DNA from: an uncultured Oscillospiraceae bacterium
GTDB taxonomy: Bacteria; Bacillota; Clostridia; Oscillospirales; Acutalibacteraceae
Direction: 5' to 3'
Assembly (NCBI GenBank): GCA_900546265.1
Contig: URCA01000010.1
Coordinates: 34,814 to 98,813, forward strand
DNA: 64,000 nt
In this document: positions 25,881 to 34,968 of the stretch, piece after piece
Numbering within the stretch: the first letter of the stretch is position 1
Layout of the letters: each line of letters opens with the position of its first letter
Position numbers and translations under genes: made by a program
The notes under the pieces: generated by a model
Told to the model about the DNA's origin: nothing
The model's input: only the letters and a program-made list of their open reading frames with translations
The model's database searches: none

Positions 25881-27911
25881 ATGGCGGAGCTCGGCTACGA
25901 CAATTTGGTATCGATGGAGTCCCGGGACGCGGCGTTTTTCCGCGCCCTGCCCGAGGAGGCGGTGCGCCACAGGCTGTTGAACGAGGATATGCGGCACAAC
26001 GCTATCTGGGACATGGCGATCTCCCGGGAGGGACGGGTGTTTTTCAGCCTGTGCGCCGAGTTGGCGGAAAGCCGGTATGTGAGGCTGTACGAATACCTGC
26101 CGGACGAAAACGCGTTCCGGCTCCACTTCCGCCTGGAGGATCGGGTGATTGTGCAGGACAGGGAAATCCGGGCCAGTAAAATTCACACCTCCATGGCTTT
26201 TATGGAGGACGGGCGGCTGATCATGACCACCCACACCACCTCCCAGGCGCCCCAGCACCCCACCTGGATGGCGGAGGGGTATTACCAGCATCTGTGGGAG
26301 GGGTTCCCCGGCTCGCACCTGCTGCTGTATGATCCGGAAACGGGGATCCTGGAAAATCGGGGGATCCCGGCCCCTCACGAGACGCTGTATGGCGGCACCT
26401 ATGACCCGCTGCACCGCGTGTACTACTGCGGCGGCATGATCCGGGGGCACGCTTACGCCTGTTCCCTGGACGACAACCGGGTGACGGATCTCGGGCAGGT
26501 GACGGAGTTCGGCGCCTACCGCTGGGTTACGGGGCCGGACGGCCACGTCTATTCCTCCAGCCGGACGGGGCGGCTGTTCCGCATCCGGACGGATACCCGG
26601 CAGGTGGAGGAGCTGGGAATCTCATTCCCCCGTTCCTCCTTCCCGGATTCTCTGACCCGCAACCAGCTCAACGGCGCGAAAACCGGGCCGGACGGGCGGC
26701 TGTACATGCAGGTGGTGTGGGGGGATTGCCTGTTCGCCTACGACTGCGCCCAAAACCGGCTGGACAATCTGGGCAGCTACGCGCCCGCCGGGCTGAAATG
26801 GCCCCATAAACACTGGATGGTGGGGCTGCATTTCGACACCGAGCAGGTGCTGTGGTACGGGCTGTTCCTGTTCAATGCCCTGGGGGAGAGCGCGGGCTGC
26901 CGGCTGTGCAGCTGGGACATTCTGCGGGGCGGGGAGCCGGTGGATCACGGGTTTATCGCAAGCGACCTGCGGGGAGTGCACACCCTCAGCGAGGTGGAGG
27001 GGCGAGGGGATCGCCTGTACATATGCGACGGCAACCACCTGTTTGACCGATGCGGCATGCTGTGCGTGGATTTGGCGGCGTTGCGCCAGGCAGAGGCGGC
27101 GGGCGTGACCGGCCCCCTGTGCCACGACGCGGCCCCCTATCTGCCGGTCAAGGGCGGGCGGGAGTTGTATCCTTATGACGATTTTGAGGAACGGGGCGGA
27201 GCGTATCTTCGCTATATGAACCGGATCAAGGATCACTGGCAGTTCTACGCCGCGAACAGCGAGAGCATGAGCGCGCCCGACACGCGGGTGGTGCGCCTGT
27301 GGGAGCGGGTGGGCTTCGGCATGCCGGTGCGCGCGCTGTCCTTTGCCGAGGACGGCAGCCTGACGGGCGTGTGCGGGCAGGAGACGGCCCTCGCCTTCAC
27401 CATCCGGGACGGCGCGCTGACCGACATCCGGCCGGCGGACGGGTTCCCGCCGGCGGAGACGATTGCGCTGCCCGAAGGGACGCGGCTGCCCGCCGTGCCG
27501 GGGAGGCAGTATCTGGCCGAACCGTCCGCCGCCGTGCGGATGGGGGACGGCTCCCTCCTGGTGGGGACGAAGGACGGCATGCTGTGCCGGATCCAGGGGG
27601 AGCGGGTGTTCGCCCTGGGAATGGCCTGCTTCAACGGGCCGATCCATCAGCTGGCCACCGACCGGGAGGGCCGGCGGGTGTTCGGCGTGGCGGGGCATGA
27701 GCTGGATCTGGGAATGATTTTCGAATACGACGACGAGCGGGGCTTACGCTGGCGGGGGCGGAATTACGTGTACACCGCCGGGGAGCCGTATATGGCCCTC
27801 AGCTCCGAGCCGGTGTGCTGCGCCCTGTCGCCCGACGGGGAATGGCTGGCGGTCGGGGTGGCGGACCGTATGTCCTGCGTGTATCTATATCGGGTGGGCG
27901 AGGACTCCTAA
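25881..27911 (+). CDS. Cytoplasmic beta-propeller-like protein of unknown function
   Basis: 676 residues, no signal peptide. Repeated blade-like units are visible: 'IWDMAISREGRVFFSLCAE', 'HLLLYDPETGILENRGIP', 'TYDPLHRVYYCGG', 'GPDGHVYSSSRTGRLFRI', 'KTGPDGRLYMQVVWGDC' and 'ALSPDGEWLAVGVADRMS'. Similar propellers occur in polysaccharide lyases and in sensor domains, but I cannot place a catalytic motif. Several His residues ('KIHTSMAF', 'TTHTTSQAPQHP') cluster near residues 95-130. ATG 25881 has only a weak RBS, and a second ATG at 25914 is possible. It lies 51 bp after the DUF4091 lipoprotein and 15 bp before the large binding protein, so it is part of the cassette 2 operon and probably processes or senses the imported sugar. 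Confidence 0.7.
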   Translation: MAELGYDNLVSMESRDAAFFRALPEEAVRHRLLNEDMRHNAIWDMAISREGRVFFSLCAELAESRYVRLYEYLPDENAFRLHFRLEDRVIVQDREIRASKIHTSMAFMEDGRLIMTTHTTSQAPQHPTWMAEGYYQHLWEGFPGSHLLLYDPETGILENRGIPAPHETLYGGTYDPLHRVYYCGGMIRGHAYACSLDDNRVTDLGQVTEFGAYRWVTGPDGHVYSSSRTGRLFRIRTDTRQVEELGISFPRSSFPDSLTRNQLNGAKTGPDGRLYMQVVWGDCLFAYDCAQNRLDNLGSYAPAGLKWPHKHWMVGLHFDTEQVLWYGLFLFNALGESAGCRLCSWDILRGGEPVDHGFIASDLRGVHTLSEVEGRGDRLYICDGNHLFDRCGMLCVDLAALRQAEAAGVTGPLCHDAAPYLPVKGGRELYPYDDFEERGGAYLRYMNRIKDHWQFYAANSESMSAPDTRVVRLWERVGFGMPVRALSFAEDGSLTGVCGQETALAFTIRDGALTDIRPADGFPPAETIALPEGTRLPAVPGRQYLAEPSAAVRMGDGSLLVGTKDGMLCRIQGERVFALGMACFNGPIHQLATDREGRRVFGVAGHELDLGMIFEYDDERGLRWRGRNYVYTAGEPYMALSSEPVCCALSPDGEWLAVGVADRMSCVYLYRVGEDS

Positions 27912-27926
27912 GAGAGGTGAGGCGCG

Positions 27927-30788
27927 TTGAAAAAAAGGTTACGGGCCGCGGCCCTGCTGGCGGCTTTGGCCCTGCTGTTGCCGGCGGCGGGAGCCGGAGG
28001 AGCGCGGGCGGCCTCGCCGGAGGCGCCCAGTGCGGCGCAGAGTGCGCTGCGGGCCGGAAGCTACGGCCGGTATCTGGCCGGCATCGCGGAACAGCCGGCG
28101 GGGGAGGCCTTCACCCTTAAGGCGTCCGCTTTCACCGAGAACCCCGGCGGCTCGGCCTCCCGGCTGACGGAATACAAGGGTGGGCGGGACGTGCTGATGG
28201 TGGCGGATCAGGAGGACAGCCTGACCTACCGCTTGCAGGTGCCGCGCACCGGTCGGTACCGGGTGGTGTTCCGGTATTACCCCATCAAGGGCAACGAGCG
28301 GCCCGCGGAACTGGGGCTGGAGGTGGACGGCGCCGTCCCCTTCCCGGGGGCGGAGCGCTTCACGCTCGGGCGGGTGTTCACGGGGGAAACCGCCATCCAG
28401 AAGGACGCGCAGGGCAACGAGTACGCCCCGCGGCAGGTGGAGCATTTCGACTGGTTCGAGGAGCCGCTCAAGCTGCTCGACGGCACGGCGGACGATCCGG
28501 CCGAGCTGTACCTGGAGGCAGGGGAGCACACCCTGACCCTGCGCACCCTGTCCCAGCCCTATGTTTTGGACACGGTGGCCTTTCTCCCGCCGGAGGCCCC
28601 GGAGAGCTACGCGGCCTACCGGGCGGGGCGGCCGGACGACGGGGGGACGGATTTCATCAAAATCGAGGCCGAGAGCGCGGCGCGCAAATCCGACCAGAGC
28701 CTGCGGCCGGCCTCCGATCGCACCAGCCCGCTGACCAGTCCGTATGATCCCGGCAAGGTGCGCATGAACATTCTGTCCTCCAGCTGGTCCCAGCCGGGGC
28801 AATGGCTGGAATGGGATTTCGACGCGCCCAGCGACGGGTATTACGCGCTGGGGTTCCGGTACCAGCAGTTTACCAACATCAACTTTTTCGTCACCCGCCG
28901 CTTGTCGCTGGACGGGGCGGTGCCCTATGAGGAGGCGGCGCGGCTGCGCTTCGCCTACAACCTGGATTGGCGGTACGTCACCCTGACCGACGGCGAAGGC
29001 GTCCCGCTGAAGGTGTATCTGACCAAGGGGCGGCACACCCTGCGGCTGGAGGCGGTGCTGGGGGATTACGGGTCGCTGCTGGATAGCCTGGACGGGACGG
29101 TGGCGGCCCTCAACGACCTGTACCGGCAGGTAATCGTCATCACCAGCGTGTCGCCGGACAAATACCAGGATTATTATCTCGAGCGGGAGATTCCCGGCCT
29201 GACGGACACGCTGAGGCAGGCCGCCGACACCCTGGCGGCCGAGTTCGCCCGGGTACAGGCCGTCACCGGCACCGAGGGGGCCCAGGCCGCTATACTCAAC
29301 GTCTTCGCGGCGCAGCTGCGCAGCTTTCTGGAGAAGCCGGAGAGCATCCCTCTGCGGCTGAGTGAGTTCAAGAACAACGTGGGCTCCCTGGCGGCCTGGG
29401 TGCTGGATCTCAAAAGCCAGCCTATGGACCTCGACTACCTGTATCTGTACCAGGCGGACGCGCCGCAGCCCAAGGCCAAGGCCGGTTTTTTTGACACGCT
29501 GGTGCATGAGATCCGTTCCTTTGCAGCCTCGTTCTCCGAGGATTACAACGCCATGGGCGGGAGCGGGGGGCAGGAGAGCATCGACGTGTGGGTGGGATCC
29601 GGCCGGGATCAGGCGCAGATCATCCGGATGATGGTCAATGACCTGTACACCCCCTCCCACCACATCGGCGTCAATCTCAAGCTGGTGAATGCCGGGATGG
29701 TGGAGGCTTTTCTGTCGGGGCAGACGCCGGACGTGGCGCTGACCATCGGACGTGGCCAGCCGCTGAACCTGGCGGTGCGGGGCGCGCTGGCCGACCTGAC
29801 TCAGTTCGAGGATTTCGAGAAGGTGAAGGACTGGTTCCTGCCCGGGGCGCTGGATCCCTATTACTTCGAGAGCGGCTGCTTCGGGCTGCCCGACACCCAG
29901 AGTTTTTACATGCTGTTTTACCGCACCGATATCCTGGAGGAGCTGGAGGTGGCGCCGCCCCGGACATGGGAGGAATTCTACGCCGCCATCCCCGCCATTC
30001 AGCGGGCTAATATGGAGGTGGGCATCCCGTACACCACCGTGGATGCCTTCGGCGCGGCGGACGCCGGGCTGGGGGTGCGCAACATTTTCCCGGCGCTGCT
30101 GCTCCAGCAGGGCGGGAGCTTTTACAACGCGGACAGGAGCGGGACGGCCTTGGGCACCCCGGCGGCGGTGGAGGCCTTCACCCGGTGGTGTTCCCTGTAC
30201 AAGGATTACGGGCTGCCGGTGTCCTACGACTTTTACAACCGGTTCCGCACGGGGGAAATCCCGCTGGCCATCGCCTCCTACACCGAATTTGCCCGGCTGG
30301 AATCCGCGGCACCGGAGATCCGGGGGCTGTGGGAAATGGCGCCCATACCCGGAGCGGCCCGCTCCGACGGCACCATCGACCGGGCGCAGGCGGGATCTGG
30401 CTCCGCCTGCGTCATCCTGAGCCGGACGGAGAAGCTGGAGGCCTCCTGGGATTTCCTGAAATGGTACTGCTCGGCGGAGGCGCAGACCCGCTACGCCAAG
30501 GATGTGGAGGCACAGATGGGGCTGCTGGCGCGGGTGGCGGTGGCCAACAGCGAGGCGCTGGCCTCTCTGGCCTGGACCAAAGACCAGCTGGCGGCCATCG
30601 AGGAGCAGCGGCGGGACGTGCGGGAAATCCCGGAGGTGCTGGGCGGGTACTACCTCATCCGCGGGCTGGACAACGCGTTCCGGGACGTGGTGTACGAGGG
30701 GAAGAACCCCCGGGAATCCCTGGTGCTGTACGACAAGCAGGTCAATGGGGAGATCCAGCGCAAGAGAAAGGAGTTCGGCCTTGAATAG
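27927..30788 (+). CDS. Very large extracellular solute-binding protein with N-terminal carbohydrate-binding-like domains (cassette 2)
   Basis: 953 residues, paralogue of the gene at 2923. TTG 27927 follows AGAGAGGTGAGG and starts a signal peptide ('GAGGARAAS'); there is no lipobox. Two beta-sandwich segments (~65-235 and ~242-390; 'YRVVFRYYPIKGNERPAEL') precede a helical spacer and the family-1 solute-binding domain (~550-953, 'SIDVWVGSGRDQAQIIRMM'), ending 'KRKEFGLE' as in cassette 1. 'GLWEMAPIPGAARSDGT' near residue 805 is nearly identical to the cassette 1 protein. It should load the permease pair encoded immediately downstream. The last 8 nt overlap the next gene. Confidence 0.85.
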   Translation: MKKRLRAAALLAALALLLPAAGAGGARAASPEAPSAAQSALRAGSYGRYLAGIAEQPAGEAFTLKASAFTENPGGSASRLTEYKGGRDVLMVADQEDSLTYRLQVPRTGRYRVVFRYYPIKGNERPAELGLEVDGAVPFPGAERFTLGRVFTGETAIQKDAQGNEYAPRQVEHFDWFEEPLKLLDGTADDPAELYLEAGEHTLTLRTLSQPYVLDTVAFLPPEAPESYAAYRAGRPDDGGTDFIKIEAESAARKSDQSLRPASDRTSPLTSPYDPGKVRMNILSSSWSQPGQWLEWDFDAPSDGYYALGFRYQQFTNINFFVTRRLSLDGAVPYEEAARLRFAYNLDWRYVTLTDGEGVPLKVYLTKGRHTLRLEAVLGDYGSLLDSLDGTVAALNDLYRQVIVITSVSPDKYQDYYLEREIPGLTDTLRQAADTLAAEFARVQAVTGTEGAQAAILNVFAAQLRSFLEKPESIPLRLSEFKNNVGSLAAWVLDLKSQPMDLDYLYLYQADAPQPKAKAGFFDTLVHEIRSFAASFSEDYNAMGGSGGQESIDVWVGSGRDQAQIIRMMVNDLYTPSHHIGVNLKLVNAGMVEAFLSGQTPDVALTIGRGQPLNLAVRGALADLTQFEDFEKVKDWFLPGALDPYYFESGCFGLPDTQSFYMLFYRTDILEELEVAPPRTWEEFYAAIPAIQRANMEVGIPYTTVDAFGAADAGLGVRNIFPALLLQQGGSFYNADRSGTALGTPAAVEAFTRWCSLYKDYGLPVSYDFYNRFRTGEIPLAIASYTEFARLESAAPEIRGLWEMAPIPGAARSDGTIDRAQAGSGSACVILSRTEKLEASWDFLKWYCSAEAQTRYAKDVEAQMGLLARVAVANSEALASLAWTKDQLAAIEEQRRDVREIPEVLGGYYLIRGLDNAFRDVVYEGKNPRESLVLYDKQVNGEIQRKRKEFGLE

Positions 30789-31722
30789 GATACGCATACG
30801 GCCTTCTCGGCGGCCGGCCGAGCCGAAAAAGCCGTTTCTGAGGGACGTGCGGGACAACAAGCAGCTGTATCTGCTGCTGCTTCCCTTCTGCGTGGTGTTC
30901 CTGCTGATGTTCGTCATCCCCATCGCGGCCTCCATGGTGCTGAGCCTGACCTATTACAACATGTTCAACACGCCGAAGTTCATCGGCCTGGCCAACTACA
31001 TCAACCTGTTCCTCAACGACGACGTGTTTTTCATCGCGTTGAAAAACACCCTGCTGTTCGCGGTGATCACCGGGCCGCTGAGCTATCTGCTCTGCTTTTT
31101 CGCCGCCTGGCTCATCAACGAGATGCCCAAGGGGCTGCGGGTGTTCCTGACCTTTATTTTTTACGCGCCCAGCCTGACCACGTCGGTGTATTTCGTCTGG
31201 CAGCTGATTTTCAGCGGGGACAGCTACGGCATCGTCAACGGGCTGCTGATGAACCTGGGGCTGGTCAGCGAACCGGTGCAGTGGCTGACCGATCCCCGCT
31301 ACAATCTGGGGATTCTCATCGTGGTGCAGCTGTGGATGTCGCTGGGCACCTCGTTCTTAGCGTTCATCGCGGGGTTTCAGTCCATCGACGCGAGCCTGTA
31401 CGAGGCGGGGGACATCGACGGGGTGCGCAACCGGTACCAGGAGCTGCTGTACATCACGCTGCCTTCCATGAAGCCGCAGCTGCTGTTCGGCGCGGTGATG
31501 CAGATTTCCGCCTCCTTTTCGGTGAGCACCATCTCCCAGGAGCTGTGCGGCTTCCCGTCCACCAAGTATTCGGCCCACACCATCCTGCTGCACATGCAGG
31601 ATTATGGCAGCCTGCGCTACGAAATGGGCTACGCCTGCGCCATCGCGGTGGTGCTGTTCGTGCTCATGTTCGTGTTCAAAAAGGGCGTCAGCCTGCTGAT
31701 GCGGCGCATTGGTGACGAGTGA
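30781..31722 (+). CDS. Sugar ABC transporter permease, MalF/LplB-type (cassette 2, pair 1)
   Basis: 313 residues, equal in length to its cassette 1 counterpart. TTG 30781 overlaps the end of the binding-protein gene and uses AAAGGAG (30767-30773) within it, indicating coupled translation. The EAA-loop motif is 'EAGDIDGVRNRYQELLYITLP'; the Ala-Ala of the classical EAA motif is replaced by Ala-Gly. The stop codon lies inside the first copy of a 24-bp direct repeat (31716-31739), so a repeat element has inserted at the very end of this gene. Confidence 0.9.
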   Translation: MNRIRIRPSRRPAEPKKPFLRDVRDNKQLYLLLLPFCVVFLLMFVIPIAASMVLSLTYYNMFNTPKFIGLANYINLFLNDDVFFIALKNTLLFAVITGPLSYLLCFFAAWLINEMPKGLRVFLTFIFYAPSLTTSVYFVWQLIFSGDSYGIVNGLLMNLGLVSEPVQWLTDPRYNLGILIVVQLWMSLGTSFLAFIAGFQSIDASLYEAGDIDGVRNRYQELLYITLPSMKPQLLFGAVMQISASFSVSTISQELCGFPSTKYSAHTILLHMQDYGSLRYEMGYACAIAVVLFVLMFVFKKGVSLLMRRIGDE

Positions 31723-31890
31723 TCGGGTGGTGACCGCTGAAGGGATTGGAAAGAACCCTTCGCCGGCCACGCGAAGGGCCGGCGCCCCGCAAGGCGGGGA
31801 CACGCTTCTTTCCATTCGATCCGAGCTTTCTGCGGGCCAGGGAGCGAGTGATCGGGTGGTGACCGCTGGGGGGATCGGAAAAAACCGAGC
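31716..31890. repeat. Dispersed repeat element with 24-bp direct repeats
   Basis: A perfect 24-bp direct repeat (31716-31739 and 31845-31868) brackets ~105 bp rich in inverted repeats: GGAAAGAA (31748-31755) with TTCTTTCC (31806-31813), and CCTTCGCC with the following GCGAAGG. The unit GATTGGAAAGAACC..TCGCCGGCCAC recurs at 51384-51410, also at the end of a gene. The element widens the gap between the two pair 1 permeases to 234 bp, against 25 bp in cassette 1. No protein is encoded. Confidence 0.65.
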
Positions 31891-31956
31891 TTCCAGGAGA
31901 GATTGTGTGAGAACCATATTTGTGCTTCGAGCACGGCGAAAGGACTGTGATTTTGT

Positions 31957-32841
31957 ATGGCCGTTTCCGGTTTGCGCTGGCAGATGCGCGTACATAAGAA
32001 GCGCCGGCATTCTGGGCGGCGCGCCTGGGCGACCGTGCTGCTGTTCGCGGTGCTGACGGTGCTGGGGCTGTTCATGGCCCTGCCGCTTATTTACTCCGTC
32101 ATCAACTCCTTCAAGCCGGTGGACGAACTGTTCGCCTTTCCACCCCGCTTTTTTGTGGTGCGGCCCACCTCCTCCAATTATTTTCTCCTGTTCAAGCTGG
32201 CGACCAACATGTGGGTGCCGTTCAGCCGGTACCTGTTCAACAGCCTGTTCGTCAGCGTCGTGGCCACGGGGGGCAACGTGCTCATCGCTTCCATGGCGGC
32301 GTATCCGCTGGCCAAGTTCCAGCTGCGGGTGAAATGGATTTTCAATTTCGTGGTGGTGGCGCTGCTGTTCAACACCACCATCCTGTGGCTGCCCCAGTAT
32401 GTCATCCTGGCCAAGACGGGGATGCTGGACACCTATCTCGTGTATATCCTGCCGCAGCTGGCCACGCCGCTCGGACTGTTCTTGATGAAGCAGTTCATGG
32501 AGCAGGTGCCCACCCCGCTTATCGAATCGGCCACCATCGACGGGGCGGGGCAGATCCGCACCCTGTGGAGCATCGTGATGCCCCAGGTCAAGCCAGCTTG
32601 GATGACGTTGCTGGTCTTTTCCTTCCAGGGGGTGTGGAACCAGACCCAGGCCAACATGGTGTTCAGCGAGGAGCTCAAGCTGGTCAATCTGGCGGTCAAG
32701 CAAATCATGGCGGGGGGGACGGCCCGCTACGGCGTGGCGATGGCGGGAAGCATCGTGCTGATTATCCCGCCCATCCTGCTGTTCGTGTTCACCCAGAGCC
32801 AGGTCATGGCAACCATGAGCCATTCCGGTATCAAAGAGTGA
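31957..32841 (+). CDS. Carbohydrate ABC transporter permease, MalG/LplC-type (cassette 2, pair 1)
   Basis: 294 residues. ATG 31957 has AAAGGA ~12 nt upstream, a weak arrangement compared with its neighbours; an inner ATG at 31984 lacks any RBS. The EAA-loop 'ESATIDGAGQIRTLWSIVMP' and the N-terminal 'LPLIYSVINSFKPVDELF' match the cassette 1 gene at 6807. It pairs with the product of 30781 although a repeat element now separates the two genes. The C-terminal 'QVMATMSHSGIKE' mirrors 'NVIETMASSGIKE' in cassette 1. Confidence 0.9.
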   Translation: MAVSGLRWQMRVHKKRRHSGRRAWATVLLFAVLTVLGLFMALPLIYSVINSFKPVDELFAFPPRFFVVRPTSSNYFLLFKLATNMWVPFSRYLFNSLFVSVVATGGNVLIASMAAYPLAKFQLRVKWIFNFVVVALLFNTTILWLPQYVILAKTGMLDTYLVYILPQLATPLGLFLMKQFMEQVPTPLIESATIDGAGQIRTLWSIVMPQVKPAWMTLLVFSFQGVWNQTQANMVFSEELKLVNLAVKQIMAGGTARYGVAMAGSIVLIIPPILLFVFTQSQVMATMSHSGIKE

Positions 32842-32855
32842 GGGGAGGGTGCGCT

Positions 32856-34955
32856 TTGAAAATCCTGTGCAGGGCCCTGTGCGCCCTCCTGCTGGCCGGT
32901 GCGCTCTGCCTGCCGGGAGCAGCGGCGGTGGACACCCCGTACGACGGCTACGCCTACAACGAGAAGGGGAACGCGGTGGCGGCGCCGGTGGGCTACGTGC
33001 CGCAGAAGGTGGTTTCCGGCCGGCAGCTGCCCCCCGGCACCCTGGGCAACGCGGCCGATCTGTTCGTGGACGAGGACGGGCTGCTGAACGTGGCGGACAC
33101 TGACAGCGGGCGGATCCTGGTGTTGGACGAGGAGCTGCGGTATGTCAAGACCCTGACCTTCCGGGAGAACGGGGAGGAGCGCGATCTCCCGGGGCTGGCC
33201 GGCGTGTTCATCCGGGGGAGCGGGGCGGAACGCACCTATTACGCCGCGGATCCCCAGAACAAGCGGGTGATTATCGCGGACAGCGGGCTGAACATCCGGC
33301 AGGTCATCGAGCGCCCGGACAGCGCGCTGCTCCCCGGCAACGTGCCGTTCGCGCCCTCCAAGGTGCTGGTGGACAAGGAAGGCGTTCTCTATGTGCTGGT
33401 GCCCGGGCTGTACCGGGGGGCCTGCGTGTTCTCGGAGGAGGGGGAGTTCCTGACCTTTTTCGGCTCCAACCGGGTGGAGCTGTCGGCCCGGATGCTGCTG
33501 GATTACTTCTGGAAGGGCCTGCTCAGCGACAAGCAGAAGGACAATATGGCCCGGTACATACCGGTGGAATACGCCAACTTCGATTTGACGCCCGATAATT
33601 TCATCTACACGGTGACGCAGAAATCCGTGGCGGGCGGCAGCGTGGTCTCCACCAACGAAATCAAAAAAATGAACGCCAAGAGCGTCAACGTATACAGGGA
33701 CGCCAACTACGGCGACCTGGAGGTTGCCTGGAGCGACGGAAGATTGCTGGACACCGCGTTCGTGGACATCGACGTCATGGACAGCGGGCTGGTCGCGGCG
33801 CTGGACGCCACCCAGGGGCGGGTGTTCCTCTATGACGAGAACGGGCAATGGATCACGGTGTTCGGCGGCATCGGCGTGCTGGAGGGTACTTTTCGCATCC
33901 CAACGGCCGTCGAGACCATCGGCGAGCGAATTTACGTCCTCGATACCATGGGGGACACGGTGACCATGTTCACCCCCTCGGCCTTCGGGCGGACCATCTT
34001 TTCGGCCATCCGGCTGTATAACGAGGGGAAATACGAGGAGTCGGTGTCCCTGTGGCAGGAGGTGATCCGGTACGCGGGCGGGTACGACCCGGCGTATATC
34101 AGCATGGGCAAGACCTACTTGAACAGCGGGGACTATACCGCCGCGATGGACTGCTTCCGCCGGGGACATGCGCCCGAGCTGTATTCCGACGCGTTCCGGC
34201 AGCAGCGCAGCGTCGGCCTGCGCAGCTGGTTTTATCCCATTTTCGCGCTGTTGGCGGTGCTGGTGATCTGGATCGTGGTCTCCGACTCCCGCGACCGGAC
34301 CAGCCGGGCGCGGGATGTGGACGCGGGGGCCCTGGGGCCGGCGCGGCGTCTGCGGTACACCCTGTTCCATCCCACCGACGGCTACGAGGCCGGGGTGCGG
34401 GCGGGGAGCGCGCGCTCCCGGGCGGCCATCACCGGCGCGAGCCTGGCCCTCTGGTTCTTCGCCACCATCCTGACCTGGCAGTACAACGGGTACGTGTTCA
34501 ACCAGAATGTGGCGGGGGATTTCAGCATCTGGATCATCCTGGGGCAGACGCTGCTGGTATTCGGCCTGTTCGTGCTGGCCAACTGGTTCGTTTCCACTAT
34601 GATGGACGGCAGCGGCAAGCTGCTGGACATCGTGTATGTGCTGGCGGTGGGGCTGCTGCCCTATGTGGGCTACCAGCTGCTGTCCCTGCTGCTGACCAAC
34701 GTGCTGACCCGGGAGGAGGGGGCGTTCCTCACCCTGCTGGGGGCGGCCGCGATCCTCTGGTCGGCCGTGCTGATGGTGCTGGGGCTCAAGGTGGTGCACG
34801 AATTTTCCTTCGGGCGCACGGTGCTGGCCGTGCTGTATTCCCTCATCGGGATCCTGATTATCCTGTTCCTGGCGCTGCTGCTCTGGAGCCTGTTCCAGCA
34901 GCTGGCCATGTTTCTCGTATCCCTATACGACGAGCTGTCCCTCAAGCTGAAGTAA
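32856..34955 (+). CDS. Secreted beta-propeller/TPR protein with C-terminal YIP1 membrane domain (cassette 2)
   Basis: 699 residues, the same length as the paralogue at 7678. TTG 32856 follows AGGGGAGGG. The signal peptide ends near 'PGAAAVDT'. NHL-like propeller units ('LFVDEDGLLNVADTDSGRI', 'KVLVDKEGVLYVLVPGLYR') fill residues ~50-385. TPR-like helices ('YNEGKYEESVSLWQEVIRY') follow at ~388-445, a span near 460 ('WFYPIFALLAVLVIWIVV') and a YIP1 domain of about five spans to the end. The order SBP-permease-permease-YIP1-DUF5696 is kept exactly, which argues that this protein works with the importer. Confidence 0.8.
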   Translation: MKILCRALCALLLAGALCLPGAAAVDTPYDGYAYNEKGNAVAAPVGYVPQKVVSGRQLPPGTLGNAADLFVDEDGLLNVADTDSGRILVLDEELRYVKTLTFRENGEERDLPGLAGVFIRGSGAERTYYAADPQNKRVIIADSGLNIRQVIERPDSALLPGNVPFAPSKVLVDKEGVLYVLVPGLYRGACVFSEEGEFLTFFGSNRVELSARMLLDYFWKGLLSDKQKDNMARYIPVEYANFDLTPDNFIYTVTQKSVAGGSVVSTNEIKKMNAKSVNVYRDANYGDLEVAWSDGRLLDTAFVDIDVMDSGLVAALDATQGRVFLYDENGQWITVFGGIGVLEGTFRIPTAVETIGERIYVLDTMGDTVTMFTPSAFGRTIFSAIRLYNEGKYEESVSLWQEVIRYAGGYDPAYISMGKTYLNSGDYTAAMDCFRRGHAPELYSDAFRQQRSVGLRSWFYPIFALLAVLVIWIVVSDSRDRTSRARDVDAGALGPARRLRYTLFHPTDGYEAGVRAGSARSRAAITGASLALWFFATILTWQYNGYVFNQNVAGDFSIWIILGQTLLVFGLFVLANWFVSTMMDGSGKLLDIVYVLAVGLLPYVGYQLLSLLLTNVLTREEGAFLTLLGAAAILWSAVLMVLGLKVVHEFSFGRTVLAVLYSLIGILIILFLALLLWSLFQQLAMFLVSLYDELSLKLK

Positions 34956-34968
34956 GGAGGCGTCCGCC

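Noticed and set aside
27939..30935. A 998-codon open frame on the minus strand opposite the large binding-protein gene
   Set aside because: It is a by-product of GC-rich codon use. It lacks an RBS, repeats of Arg/Gln/His/Pro dominate, and the plus-strand gene has clear family features. The same applies to long antisense frames at 32727-34799, 42489-44690 and 48880-51318.
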